Source: DASWVC01 sp036401335
GTDB lineage: Bacteria; Verrucomicrobiota; Verrucomicrobiia; Chthoniobacterales; JAFAMB01
Direction: 5' to 3'
Length of the DNA stretch: 64,000 nt
Assembly: GCA_036401335.1 (NCBI GenBank)
Contig: DASWVC010000033.1
Span: 1 to 64,000 of the forward strand
Made by a program: the position numbers and the translations under genes. A model generated the notes under the pieces. That model made no database searches. It had not been told where the DNA came from and saw only the letters and a list, made by a program, of their open reading frames with translations. Below, piece after piece: positions 35,001 to 42,162 of this stretch. The stretch's first letter is position 1. Every line of letters starts with the position of its first letter.

Positions 35001-36090
35001 GCTGATTGCAATCTGGGAGAAGGTACTGGGCCGGTCGCCGGTAGGGGTGACCGACAACTTCTTTGACCTCGGGGGTAATTCCCTTCTTGCCTTGAAAGCA
35101 TTTAGCTTGATCCGGGAAGTCGTGGGGGTGAACCTGCCGCTGGCGACGTTGTTTCAGGCACCGAACGTCGAAAGGTTGGCGGCCAAAGTGCGGGAAACGG
35201 CTGCAGACCAGGAATGGGAGCCGCTGGTGGCAATCCAGTTGCAGGGCAGCCGTCCGCCTTTCTTTGCGGTGCATGGCCGAAATGGCAACGTCCTTTTCTA
35301 CCGTAAGCTTTCCGAGCTGCTGGGGTCCCAGCAACCCTTTTATGGGCTGCAATCCCAGGGACTGGACGGCAAACCGATGCTCCGCTCCACCGTAGAAGAA
35401 ATCGGTGAGTACTACTTGGAGAAGATCCGTGCGGTGCAACCGCAGGGTCCCTACCTGCTCGGCGGCTATTCGTTCGGGGCGGTGGCAGCTTACGAGATCG
35501 CCCGCCGCCTGCGAGAGCAGGGGGAGGAGATTGCGCTCCTGGCAATGTTCGACATTTACAACCCGGCACGACCGCCCCGGCTGCTTTCCTACACAGAAAA
35601 GTTCCGGCATCGCATCATGGATGCGGAAGCACGAACGCCTAACCGGGTCCTGCAGTTCCTCGCCCGCCGGACCAAAGGCCGGGTAAGTGAACGGTTGCTA
35701 AAGTGGAATGAGCTTTCCCGTCGGTTACTGTTGCAAACGGTGAAACGGACCGAGGACAACTCGCCGGAACTCGTGGATCTTCACGTCCAGATGGTTCACG
35801 AACGCGCGTTTGTCTCCTACCGGCCCAGGCCATTCAATGGAAAAATCACCCTTTTCCGGGCGCTCATGGTGCCGGATGGGTATGAGTATGAGGCAGAAAT
35901 GGGGTGGACCGGGTTGGCCGCTCAAGGCATCGAGATTCACGACGTTCCCGGCGATCATTTCACCATCTTCCACGAGGAAAATGTGCCGATGCTGGCCGAA
36001 AAACTTTCGGCCTGCATCGAGGCGGCTCTAACAAGCATTGGTTCGGGTTCAAGCCCGTCCATGCACCCGGCACCTTATCCCAGCCGATAG
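32062..36090 (+). CDS. Single-module nonribosomal peptide synthetase, C-A-T-TE
   Basis: A 1342-residue orphan synthetase. Condensation domain at about 20-440, in which the HHxxxDG motif reads THGAIYG (about 145): the second His is kept but the Asp is not. Adenylation domain at about 455-985: IYTSGSTGKPKG (A3, about 618), NMWGATE (A5, altered from NxYGPTE), LYRTGDLGR (A7), GRIDFQVKLRG (A8) and ANGKLDR (A10 Lys). By eye the specificity residues are D-V-R-H-M-S-M-P-E-K, which I cannot assign. Carrier domain with FFDLGGNSLLALK (phosphopantetheine Ser, about 1003). Thioesterase with GGYSFGAVAAYE (Ser, about 1135) and PGDHFTIFHEE (His). No tailoring, export or PPTase genes lie nearby. The 3' end overlaps infA by 16 bases, tail to tail. 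Confidence 0.93.
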   Translation: MNPLSHESSASPRERTVPLTESQKGLYTLCAMDPGASRAYNESLTCRLRGPYNHAAMEAAFQVLADTHEALRARVDPDGESQTIARSVHFPVPLGDLTALPGETRAAETARLLHEFSQVLFDPAKPPLFRAMVVKQDEDVHLLTVTHGAIYGNGPSRKNIVEQALDVYAARDGRVPPMQLSEYVARRALDENDPRHEAFWTHEFPDAPVPLELPSDFPRPPAPSYRGERAWRTVDKQTTAALRQVASAHQCSLFALVLTTWQVLLHRLSGQDDLVVGVPSDSRLRSAHPGGPALIANTTNLLPLRSRFNAGMRFSEQLERTRQLVAGAIEHQEYFFGRILDRLNLVRDPARSPLFSVALNFQKAFRFAPAGALEAEPLRHEYPYQAARNSAAFDLFLHVTDQGSALELHADFCSDLFLPETVERWLKHLCALFESVVADPGGQCQALPILTSAERTCLLQGWNETHRDYPTDIFLHQFVERQVARTPDGVAVVYEGDLLTYGELNARANRIAHRLQALGIAPGALVGLLAERSPEMVIGILAILKAGGAYVPLEPNYPEERLHFLLQDAQSSVVLLQRRYRPKVAGFQGLVVELEADFTTEGDANPVSGVGRGDAAYVIYTSGSTGKPKGVLNSHGGLANWLFWMQETFPMGSGDTMLFKAPFTFDVSVREVFMPLAVGGCMVVARPGLHGDSRHLVDLTTRHGVTILHFVPPMLAAFLEDRDVRRCSSLRLVMCSGDALSYDLQERFFDVFPGLELHNMWGATEHAPESTHWRCVPGRRNGIVAVGRPGANTQLYILDRAFQPVPIGVTGEAYLGGVQTALGYLGRPELTAQKFLPNPYHPGTLYRTGDLGRFRPDGVMEFMGRIDFQVKLRGFRVELGEIEAVLLKHAGIRECVAAVRGAPSDPAKRLVAYLVGDPAPVDSLRRHAALSLPEYMVPSAFVFLDRLPVTANGKLDRSALPEPAMEVRVAREPRDATEAQLIAIWEKVLGRSPVGVTDNFFDLGGNSLLALKAFSLIREVVGVNLPLATLFQAPNVERLAAKVRETAADQEWEPLVAIQLQGSRPPFFAVHGRNGNVLFYRKLSELLGSQQPFYGLQSQGLDGKPMLRSTVEEIGEYYLEKIRAVQPQGPYLLGGYSFGAVAAYEIARRLREQGEEIALLAMFDIYNPARPPRLLSYTEKFRHRIMDAEARTPNRVLQFLARRTKGRVSERLLKWNELSRRLLLQTVKRTEDNSPELVDLHVQMVHERAFVSYRPRPFNGKITLFRALMVPDGYEYEAEMGWTGLAAQGIEIHDVPGDHFTIFHEENVPMLAEKLSACIEAALTSIGSGSSPSMHPAPYPSR

Positions 36091-36293
36091 ACGATGCGGC
36101 CCTTGGTGAGGTCGTAAGGCGACATCTCCAAACGCACGCGGTCACCAAGGTTAAGCCGGATGAAGCGTTTGCGCATCTTGCCGGAAATGTGAGCCAAAAT
36201 GACGTGTTTGTTCCCAAGCTCAACCCGGAACATGGTCCCGGGCAGTACTGCAACGATTTTGCCTTCAGTTACTATTTCGGATTCAGCGGGCAT
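36075..36293 (-). CDS. infA: Translation initiation factor IF-1
   Basis: Seventy-two-residue OB-fold protein binding the 30S A site during initiation. ESEIVTEGKIVAVLPGTMFRVELGNKHVILAHISGKMRKR is the standard IF-1 beginning, with RIRLNLGDRVRLEMSPYDLTKGRI-type ending (here FIRLNLGDRV...DLTKGRIVYRLG). Length and ends match the family. The stop lies inside the last codons of the convergent NRPS gene. No ribosomal operon neighbours (rpmJ, rpsM) are present, so it stands alone. Confidence 0.97.
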   Translation of the reverse strand: MPAESEIVTEGKIVAVLPGTMFRVELGNKHVILAHISGKMRKRFIRLNLGDRVRLEMSPYDLTKGRIVYRLG

Positions 36294-36394
36294 AAAGCAG
36301 ACTAAAAACCTTCATTGACGGCCGGTTTACCCTGCAGGCGGACTTTTCGCCGGGAACGCTAAACCATGGTTCCCAGGTCAAGCCGCCGCTGGCA

Positions 36395-36562
36395 TCAGCG
36401 ACCTGCGCGTGAGAACGACCGGGCGGCGCGCGCACCACCGGATCGATCTTCTTTCGACCGGGCCACATTGACGGTAAGCGCGCGACCGGCAAGCTGCCCC
36501 AAGACCTTTTCAAGGTTCTTGGTGCCGGTATGAAACGACAAATTTCCTAAATAAATTTTCAT
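36395..36562 (-). pseudogene. RRM protein remnant with in-frame loss of RNP1
   Basis: The 55-codon frame begins MKIYLGNLSFHTGTKNLEKVL, a good RRM start with RNP2 IYLGNL. It then jumps to GQLAGRALTVNVARSKEDR, the last strand of an RRM. Compared with the intact protein at 3158-3499 about 45 residues are missing, including RNP1 and strands 2-3. The join is in frame and the Arg/Ser-rich tail (RSGGARAARSFSRAGR) is kept. It cannot fold as a normal RRM, so I treat it as a remnant, although a short expressed peptide is possible. It lies 101 bases upstream of infA on the same strand. Confidence 0.7.
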
Positions 36563-36787
36563 GGATTGAGGTGATTCGATTGCCAGCTCCACAGCCGTTC
36601 CCGAAAACCGGATTTCAAATCACCACCGAGAAATAACCTCACCTGACGATCCACCGCGCTTCGAATTCGACCAACCGGAAACCAGCATCGTTCGTCCAAC
36701 CGAAAACGCAAGAAAAGCTTTCCGTTCACCAGCGGAGCCGCCGACGCGGGAAGAAGCGCCGCGGCTCTAAAGCCAGAACCTGCGCGT

Positions 36788-37870
36788 TCAGAATTTGAGC
36801 TCGAGTTGCCCGGCCATTACCCTTCGGAACGCGCCGGCGTTCAAGCGTGGCGCGTCGTGTGCCAATCCGGCCCGACGGGAACTTACTTCAAACATCCGGT
36901 GCAGCTGCTGGGCCAGGGGGCCGTTCCCCCGCATCCGCTCGCCGAACTCACTCACGTTAAGTTTGCCGTCCCGCATTGACCGGATCTGGTCGAGGACGCG
37001 GTTTTTACGCTCGGGAAAATGCTTTTCGAGCCATTGAGTGAACAGGGGCGCCACCGCAAGCGGCAGCCGAACCATCGTCATGCCGGCAAAGGTGGCGCCC
37101 GCCGCGGCCGCGGCCGCGAGGAGGGCGGGGATTTCGTGATCATTTAGCCCCGGCATTACCGGCGCCAGGTTAATCCCGACCGGAATCCCGCTGGCGCGCA
37201 ACCGTTCCACAGCACGGAGCCGGGCTGCAGGTGCCGAAGCTCGCGGCTCGAGTTTTCGCGCAAGGTCAAGGTCGAGGGTGGTCAGCGAAAGGGTGACCGC
37301 AACGGCCTTGTGGGCGGCCAGTTCCGTCAGCAGATCGGCATCCCGCGTGACCAGCTGATTCTTGGTGATGACAAAGACCGGGTTACGGAAACGCGCCAAT
37401 ACCTCCAAGCAGGCACGGGTGAGGCCCAGCTTGGCCTCAACTGGCTGGTAGCAATCGGTTACGCCGCTCAAGGTGAGCGTCTGAGGCCTCCAGGAAGGTG
37501 CGCTTAGCTCTGCCGCAAGCAGGTCCGGCGCCCGCCTTTTCACGAGGATTTTGCTTTCAAAGTCCAGGCCCGCCGAGAACCCGAGGAATTCATGGGTTGG
37601 CCGGGCATAACAATAGGCGCAGCCGTGTTCGCAACCCCGGTAAGGGTTCACGCTTACCTCGAACCCGACATCCGGGCTTTGGTTCCGCGCAATGATTGTC
37701 CGGGCATCGTCTTCCAGGATTTCCGTGACAACCTGGTCCCGCTGAGTCGAAGGTTCGTCGGACGGATCCGCTTCGTAATGCAGCTTGGCAAAGCGGTTGA
37801 CCGGATTGCCGGTGGCTCCCCGCCCGCGTGGCCGGCCTGACGGTTCAGGATCGAACGTACACCGGCTCAT
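36788..37870 (-). CDS. PA0069-family radical SAM protein
   Basis: A 360-residue radical SAM enzyme of the PA0069/Rv2578c type, function not known. The cluster-binding motif is CEHGCAYCYAR (CxxxCxxC, near residue 75), preceded by the family's VNPYRGC. Further family blocks are HEFLGFSAGLDFESKILVK, LSGVTDCYQPVE, VFVITKNQLVTRD and VGINLAPVMPGLND. ATG 37870 (MSRCTFDPEPSGRPRGRG) is chosen because PRGRG...NRF is the usual N-terminus. The longer frame overlaps the upstream gene. The start overlaps the stop of the thioredoxin-fold gene by 26 bases. Confidence 0.9.
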   Translation of the reverse strand: MSRCTFDPEPSGRPRGRGATGNPVNRFAKLHYEADPSDEPSTQRDQVVTEILEDDARTIIARNQSPDVGFEVSVNPYRGCEHGCAYCYARPTHEFLGFSAGLDFESKILVKRRAPDLLAAELSAPSWRPQTLTLSGVTDCYQPVEAKLGLTRACLEVLARFRNPVFVITKNQLVTRDADLLTELAAHKAVAVTLSLTTLDLDLARKLEPRASAPAARLRAVERLRASGIPVGINLAPVMPGLNDHEIPALLAAAAAAGATFAGMTMVRLPLAVAPLFTQWLEKHFPERKNRVLDQIRSMRDGKLNVSEFGERMRGNGPLAQQLHRMFEVSSRRAGLAHDAPRLNAGAFRRVMAGQLELKF

Positions 37871-38423
37871 TTCCTGCTTTCCATTTGATGCTGCAGCCGG
37901 TACTGGCACGTTGGTCGGGAGAAACGGCGTGCCCGGCCAGGACCGCATCCACGGCTGCCCGAAGGTCCCGGCCGGTTGGCGGCTGAGCGTTTCCCGGCCG
38001 GCTGTCATCCAGTTGGCCCCGGTACACGAGGCGGAGGCTGCCATCAAACAGGAAAAAATCCGGCGTGCACACCGCCCGGTAAGCTTTGGCCACGTCCTGC
38101 GGTTCGTCGTAAAGCACCGGAAACGGCAAATCGCGGGCGAACTCAGCCAGTCTGTCCGGTGCGTCCTCAGGGTATTGCTGGGCATCATTGGCACTGATGC
38201 CCGCGATGCGCACACCCTTCGGCAGGTAATCGGCACCGAAACGGGCCAGCTCAGGTTTGACCTGGATGACGTAAGGGCAATGGCGGCACAGGAAAACCAC
38301 GAGTAGCGCCCGGCCGCCGCTCAGGTCCGACAAGGAAACAAGTTCACCGCTGGTGACCTCCGGAAGTTGAAAGTTCGGTGCGGTCCGGCCAAGCTCAGCA
38401 CCTGTGGATAGGGTTGCCGTCAT
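37845..38423 (-). CDS. Thioredoxin-fold (AhpC/TSA-like) protein
   Basis: A 192-residue cytoplasmic thioredoxin-fold protein. GRTAPNFQLPEVTSGELVSLSDL is the AhpC/TSA-type entry. LLVVFLCRHCPYV supplies a CxxC pair at the helix start (CRHC, near residue 48). VRIAGISANDAQQYPEDAPD and FPVLYDEPQDVAKAYRAVCTPDFFLFD, with the cis-Pro of TPDFF, follow. Close relatives carry C(N)HCP in the same place. The partner or substrate is unknown. It precedes the radical SAM gene with a 26-base overlap, so the two are probably co-expressed. Confidence 0.85.
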   Translation of the reverse strand: MTATLSTGAELGRTAPNFQLPEVTSGELVSLSDLSGGRALLVVFLCRHCPYVIQVKPELARFGADYLPKGVRIAGISANDAQQYPEDAPDRLAEFARDLPFPVLYDEPQDVAKAYRAVCTPDFFLFDGSLRLVYRGQLDDSRPGNAQPPTGRDLRAAVDAVLAGHAVSPDQRASTGCSIKWKAGNEPVYVRS

Positions 38424-38468
38424 CTGGAAACATGCCACGAACCGGAAGCTTGCCAATCTTTGCTGGCC

Positions 38469-39395
38469 TTAACCCGCGTCTGCCCCAAGTGGGACATGCC
38501 AGGAGGCCGGCACTTCTAGAGGGCGGGCCACCATGATGCCGCCGAATTTGGCGTAGCGGTAAAGGTACTGGTGTAAAGGGACGTCAATGATAACGCTCCG
38601 GGCATCTTTGGAGGCGTGCATGAAGTGGAGCGCCCCATTTGTATCGCGCAGGGCAAGGCCGACATGTTCGGTGAACCCATCCCGGAAACTGCTGCTGATG
38701 CAGATCACGTCTCCGTCGCGAAGCAGGGGTTCAACCGCCGCCACACGCGCTTTTGGGATGTGGTAGATGGTGCGGGCCGAAAGGTTCGATTCGATCCGGC
38801 GGATGGCCGGCACCAGCTCGGGGTTGTTCCGCAGGTAACGTGAGCGGCGCCACGTGGTCGACATCTCGTCCTCGTAATGACCCGTCATCGGCACACCGCC
38901 CAATGACCTCGTCAGGTCCTTGACGAGCCCCCGGCGTTCGTTGTCGGCCAGCCAGTCTTCCAGGTGGTGAAGGCGGGAGGTAAAGGACCCGGTGCAACGG
39001 CCCCCGCGGTAACGGTCCAGTTCGATCAGGGCCAGCAGGTCATTCGGAGTGTACGGTGGGTTTTTTATTTCGAGCATGCGTGCAAACCCGAGCGAGACCT
39101 CGAAGTAGGTCCAGCAGTCCATGCCGAGAAAATCAACCGAGGGTGCCTCGGTGTGGTCATCGATTTCCAGGGTGAAGTTGCGGTAAGGCGTCCCTTGTAA
39201 GGCCCTGCCGACGGCGGCCGTGCGTTCTCCCAAGGGCAGCACCCGCCAGTTTTCCTGGTCCGCCCGCCGGACCAGACCGGCAAACACGGAATCACCTCGG
39301 AACACGGTGGCAAACGGCAGGGGCGCGGCGAAGAGGAAAGTTGACGGAATCAGGAGGCACGACAACGCGGACCAGACGGCTAAGATCAAACGCAT
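38469..39395 (-). CDS. Secreted DUF1460 family protein (amidase-like)
   Basis: A 308-residue exported protein with signal peptide MRLILAVWSALSCLLIPSTFLFA. DUF1460 members have an NlpC/P60-like papain fold and act as N-acetylmuramoyl-L-alanine amidases or peptidases. DFLGMDCWTYFEVSLGFARM carries the Cys nucleophile region (family LNCVTFVE). TEHVGLALRDTNGALHFMHAS carries the catalytic His. The frame stays open upstream to 39998, but that region is on the strand opposite the real yqeY gene. The start is fixed by the signal peptide. Confidence 0.88.
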   Translation of the reverse strand: MRLILAVWSALSCLLIPSTFLFAAPLPFATVFRGDSVFAGLVRRADQENWRVLPLGERTAAVGRALQGTPYRNFTLEIDDHTEAPSVDFLGMDCWTYFEVSLGFARMLEIKNPPYTPNDLLALIELDRYRGGRCTGSFTSRLHHLEDWLADNERRGLVKDLTRSLGGVPMTGHYEDEMSTTWRRSRYLRNNPELVPAIRRIESNLSARTIYHIPKARVAAVEPLLRDGDVICISSSFRDGFTEHVGLALRDTNGALHFMHASKDARSVIIDVPLHQYLYRYAKFGGIMVARPLEVPASWHVPLGADAG

Positions 39396-39560
39396 GGCTT
39401 GAGCGGTCGAAGGCAAGAGTGAACGCGAGTCACTTCGCTTCATCGGCAGAACGGCGGCGCGCTTTAACCCGCGTTCGCCTGATCTTTCTGGTAAGGTTAG
39501 GGGCTGCCCCGGCTCCCAGCCCGCCTTGCGAAAGGCCCGAAGTCGCCTACACTCGTCCAC

Positions 39561-40013
39561 ATGACCATCCAGGAGCGGGTCGACCACGACCTCAAGGAAG
39601 CGATGCGCGCCAGGGATGCCGGCCGGCTGTCGGTGTTGCGCCTGGCCAAAGCGGCGTTGATGAACGCCGCCATCGAAAAGCATGGGGCAGCCGGCAAACT
39701 TGCCGAGGCTGAGGCGTTGGCGGTGCTCCGCAAACAAGTCAAACAACGTCACGATGCCATCGCCAGCTTTGAGCAGGGCGGACGTCCTGAGTTGGCGGAA
39801 AAGGAGAAGAAGGAACTTGATTATTTGGCCGAATACCTGCCCACCCCCTTGAGCGAAGCACAGGTCGAGGAGTTGGTCCGAAGCGTGATCAATCGGGTAG
39901 GCGCTACCTCCAAGGCGCAATTGGGTCAGGTCATGAAAGCCGCTTCGGAACAGGCGGCGGGCCGTGCGGACGGTAAGGCGCTCAACCGGGTGGCGCAAAA
40001 GTTGTTAGGCTGA
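39561..40013 (+). CDS. yqeY: YqeY/GatB-related domain protein
   Basis: A 150-residue protein of the YqeY family, related to the tRNA-interacting tail domain of GatB. MTIQERVDHDLKEAMRARDAGRLSVLRLAKAAL is the usual start. EKEKKELDYLAEYLPTPLSEAQVEELV is the diagnostic centre, and LGQVMKAASEQAAGRADGKALNRVAQKLL the end. A role in tRNA-dependent amidation quality control has been suggested but not established. It is followed after 92 bases by ispD. Confidence 0.9.
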   Translation: MTIQERVDHDLKEAMRARDAGRLSVLRLAKAALMNAAIEKHGAAGKLAEAEALAVLRKQVKQRHDAIASFEQGGRPELAEKEKKELDYLAEYLPTPLSEAQVEELVRSVINRVGATSKAQLGQVMKAASEQAAGRADGKALNRVAQKLLG

Positions 40014-40105
40014 AGCTCCTGGGTCGGTCGGTGTGCAGAGGTGCAGGCTTTTGGCGGGTGGACGGCGGTCATGCGCCCGGTCCCCCCGGGGTAACGGCGT
40101 TGTGT

Positions 40106-40810
40106 ATGTTAAATGTAAGTGCAATCGTGGTCGCGGCGGGAAGCAGTCGGCGCATGGGCTTTGACAAATTGCTTGTCCCGATCTCAGGGCGTTCCGTTTT
40201 GCTGCATTCCCTGGACCGGTTTGAGGCCTGCCCCGCCGTTGGCGAAATCGTTCTGGTGCTCCACCCGGAGCGTCGCAAAGAGATCGGGCGAATCGTTGAG
40301 GCCGAACGTTACACAAAGTTGCACCGGGTGGTGGAGGGCGGCAGTGAGCGTCACCTGTCGGTTTGGGCAGGGCTGCAGGCGAGCAGACTGGAAGCGGACC
40401 TCGTGGCCGTCCACGATGCGGCGCGCCCGTTGGTCCGTCCGGAGGCCATCATGCACGCGATTCACCAAGCCGGTTTGTGCGGTGCCGTTGCGTTGGCTGC
40501 GCCGGTGGTGGAAACCTTGAAGCGAACCGGCCGGGATAACGTAGTGACCGCGAGCGTGGACCGTCAAGGACTGTGGGCGATGCAGACACCGCAAATTTTC
40601 CGGCGCGACTGGCTCTGGGCCGGCTACCAAACCATTCTCGCGCGGGGCGAAGTTGTGACGGATGAGGTATCGGCCGTGCAGGCGGCGGGGCATCCAGTCA
40701 AATTGTTGGAAAATCTAACCTGGAACTTGAAGATTACCTTTCCGCGCGATTTGGAGATGGCAGAAAGCTTGATGCGCCTAGTGCCCGGCGTGATCGGCAA
40801 AGAAGGTTAA
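40106..40810 (+). CDS. ispD: 2-C-methyl-D-erythritol 4-phosphate cytidylyltransferase
   Basis: Third step of the MEP isoprenoid pathway: CTP plus MEP to CDP-ME. The 234 residues begin MLNVSAIVVAAGSSRRMGFDKLL, with the Gly-rich CTP-binding loop and catalytic Arg/Lys. VVEGGSERHLSVWAGLQA, VAVHDAARPLVRPEAI and LWAMQTPQIFRRDW are all IspD blocks, followed by VTDEVSAVQAAGHPVKLLENLTWNLKITFPRDLEMA. The in-frame GTG/ATG codons upstream (from 40031) lack homologous character. The next gene, an M16 peptidase, starts 22 bases after the stop. Confidence 0.95.
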   Translation: MLNVSAIVVAAGSSRRMGFDKLLVPISGRSVLLHSLDRFEACPAVGEIVLVLHPERRKEIGRIVEAERYTKLHRVVEGGSERHLSVWAGLQASRLEADLVAVHDAARPLVRPEAIMHAIHQAGLCGAVALAAPVVETLKRTGRDNVVTASVDRQGLWAMQTPQIFRRDWLWAGYQTILARGEVVTDEVSAVQAAGHPVKLLENLTWNLKITFPRDLEMAESLMRLVPGVIGKEG

Positions 40811-40832
40811 TCCGTAGTTCTTTTTTGCACCC

Positions 40833-42110
40833 GTGACGCAGTACCAGACTACCACCCTAGCCAACGGCGTTCGCATTGCCACACGCGAAATGCCGCAAAT
40901 GAAAAGTGTGAGTGTCGGCCTCTGGGTTGGCGTCGGCGGCCGTCATGAGCCGGAGAGCCATTGCGGCATTTCCCATTTTCTTGAACACCTCCTCTTCAAG
41001 GGAACTCAGCGTCGGTCGTCCCGGCAGATTACGGAGCAAGTAGAAGGTCTGGGCGGCTTTATCAATGCGTTTACGACGGAGGACCACACCTGTTTCTACG
41101 CCAAAGCCGGAGCCCAGCATTTACCGGTGCTGGCCGATGTGCTCTGCGACATGTACCAACAATCGGTGCTGGCTGAGCACGAAATCGAGCGCGAGCGCGA
41201 CGTGATTCGTGAGGAAATCCTGATGTACCGGGACCAGCCGTCCCAATTTTCCCAGGAACTCCTTTCCGAGGTCATGTGGCCTGACCATGCCCTTGGCCGT
41301 CCGCTGACGGGTTCAGTTGCATCAATTGGCCGGATTGGCCGAGCGGACCTGGTTGACTACATCGGCCGCAATTACAACGGCAGTACCACCGTGATTACCG
41401 TGGCCGGGCAGTGCGTGCACGAACGTGTCGTGGCCGAGTTCGGTCCACGGTTGGAAAAGCTGGCCGCAGGCAGCGTCCCGGATCCGCAGCCTTGGTCCGA
41501 GGTGGCCCCCCGGTTATCTCGCTTATCCCTCGCGCCGCACGAAACTGAGCAGACCCACCTCGCGATTGGTTACCATGCCATGAGCCGCACCGATGAACGT
41601 CGGCATGCGCTTAAACTGCTCAGCGTGATCCTGGGCGAGAACATGAGTTCACGCCTGTTTCAGCAATTACGGGAACGCTACGCCTACTGTTACTCCATCC
41701 AGAGCGGCACTTTGGTGCTCGAAGATTCCGGTCTCCTCAACATCTGCGTCGGCCTTGAGCCGCGCAAACTCCGGAACGCGCTGCGGGCCATCGGCCGCGA
41801 ACTGCAGAAACTGCGAAGCCATGCCCCCTCCCGCAAAGAGCTTCGGCAAGCCCAGGAGTACACCGTTGGTCAGAATGAGCTGAGCTTGGAAAGCACCACC
41901 AACCAGGTCATGTGGATGGGGGAATCAATGATTGCCTACGGAACGGTGATCGATCCGGACCAAGTCCAAACAAAATTGAAAGGGGTGACGCCGGAGATGG
42001 TGCAGGAAGTGGCCCAACTCTGTTTCGATCCCGATCGCCTCGGAATCGCGGTGGTGGGCCGGGTTGACCGGAACCGTTTGGAAAAATGGGTTGGAGAAAT
42101 CGGGTTTTAG
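40833..42110 (+). CDS. M16 family zinc peptidase
   Basis: A 425-residue processing-peptidase-like zinc protease. The inverted zinc motif HFLEH (residues 48-52) is in GISHFLEHLLFKGT. The downstream Glu ligand is in the EIERERDVIREEILMYRD segment about 75 residues later. The C-terminal half has the catalytically inert repeat fold, with the R/Y pair in LREKYAYCYS-like LRERYAYCYSIQSG. It resembles YmxG/PqqL-type bacterial M16B enzymes. The GTG start gives MTQYQTTTLANGVRIATREMP, a standard start. Cytoplasmic location is likely because no signal is present. Confidence 0.93.
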   Translation: MTQYQTTTLANGVRIATREMPQMKSVSVGLWVGVGGRHEPESHCGISHFLEHLLFKGTQRRSSRQITEQVEGLGGFINAFTTEDHTCFYAKAGAQHLPVLADVLCDMYQQSVLAEHEIERERDVIREEILMYRDQPSQFSQELLSEVMWPDHALGRPLTGSVASIGRIGRADLVDYIGRNYNGSTTVITVAGQCVHERVVAEFGPRLEKLAAGSVPDPQPWSEVAPRLSRLSLAPHETEQTHLAIGYHAMSRTDERRHALKLLSVILGENMSSRLFQQLRERYAYCYSIQSGTLVLEDSGLLNICVGLEPRKLRNALRAIGRELQKLRSHAPSRKELRQAQEYTVGQNELSLESTTNQVMWMGESMIAYGTVIDPDQVQTKLKGVTPEMVQEVAQLCFDPDRLGIAVVGRVDRNRLEKWVGEIGF

Positions 42111-42162
42111 AGGGCCCGGCGTGCACCGAGCCAGCCCGGCCTTTTCGGAAACCCCTTCCTGT

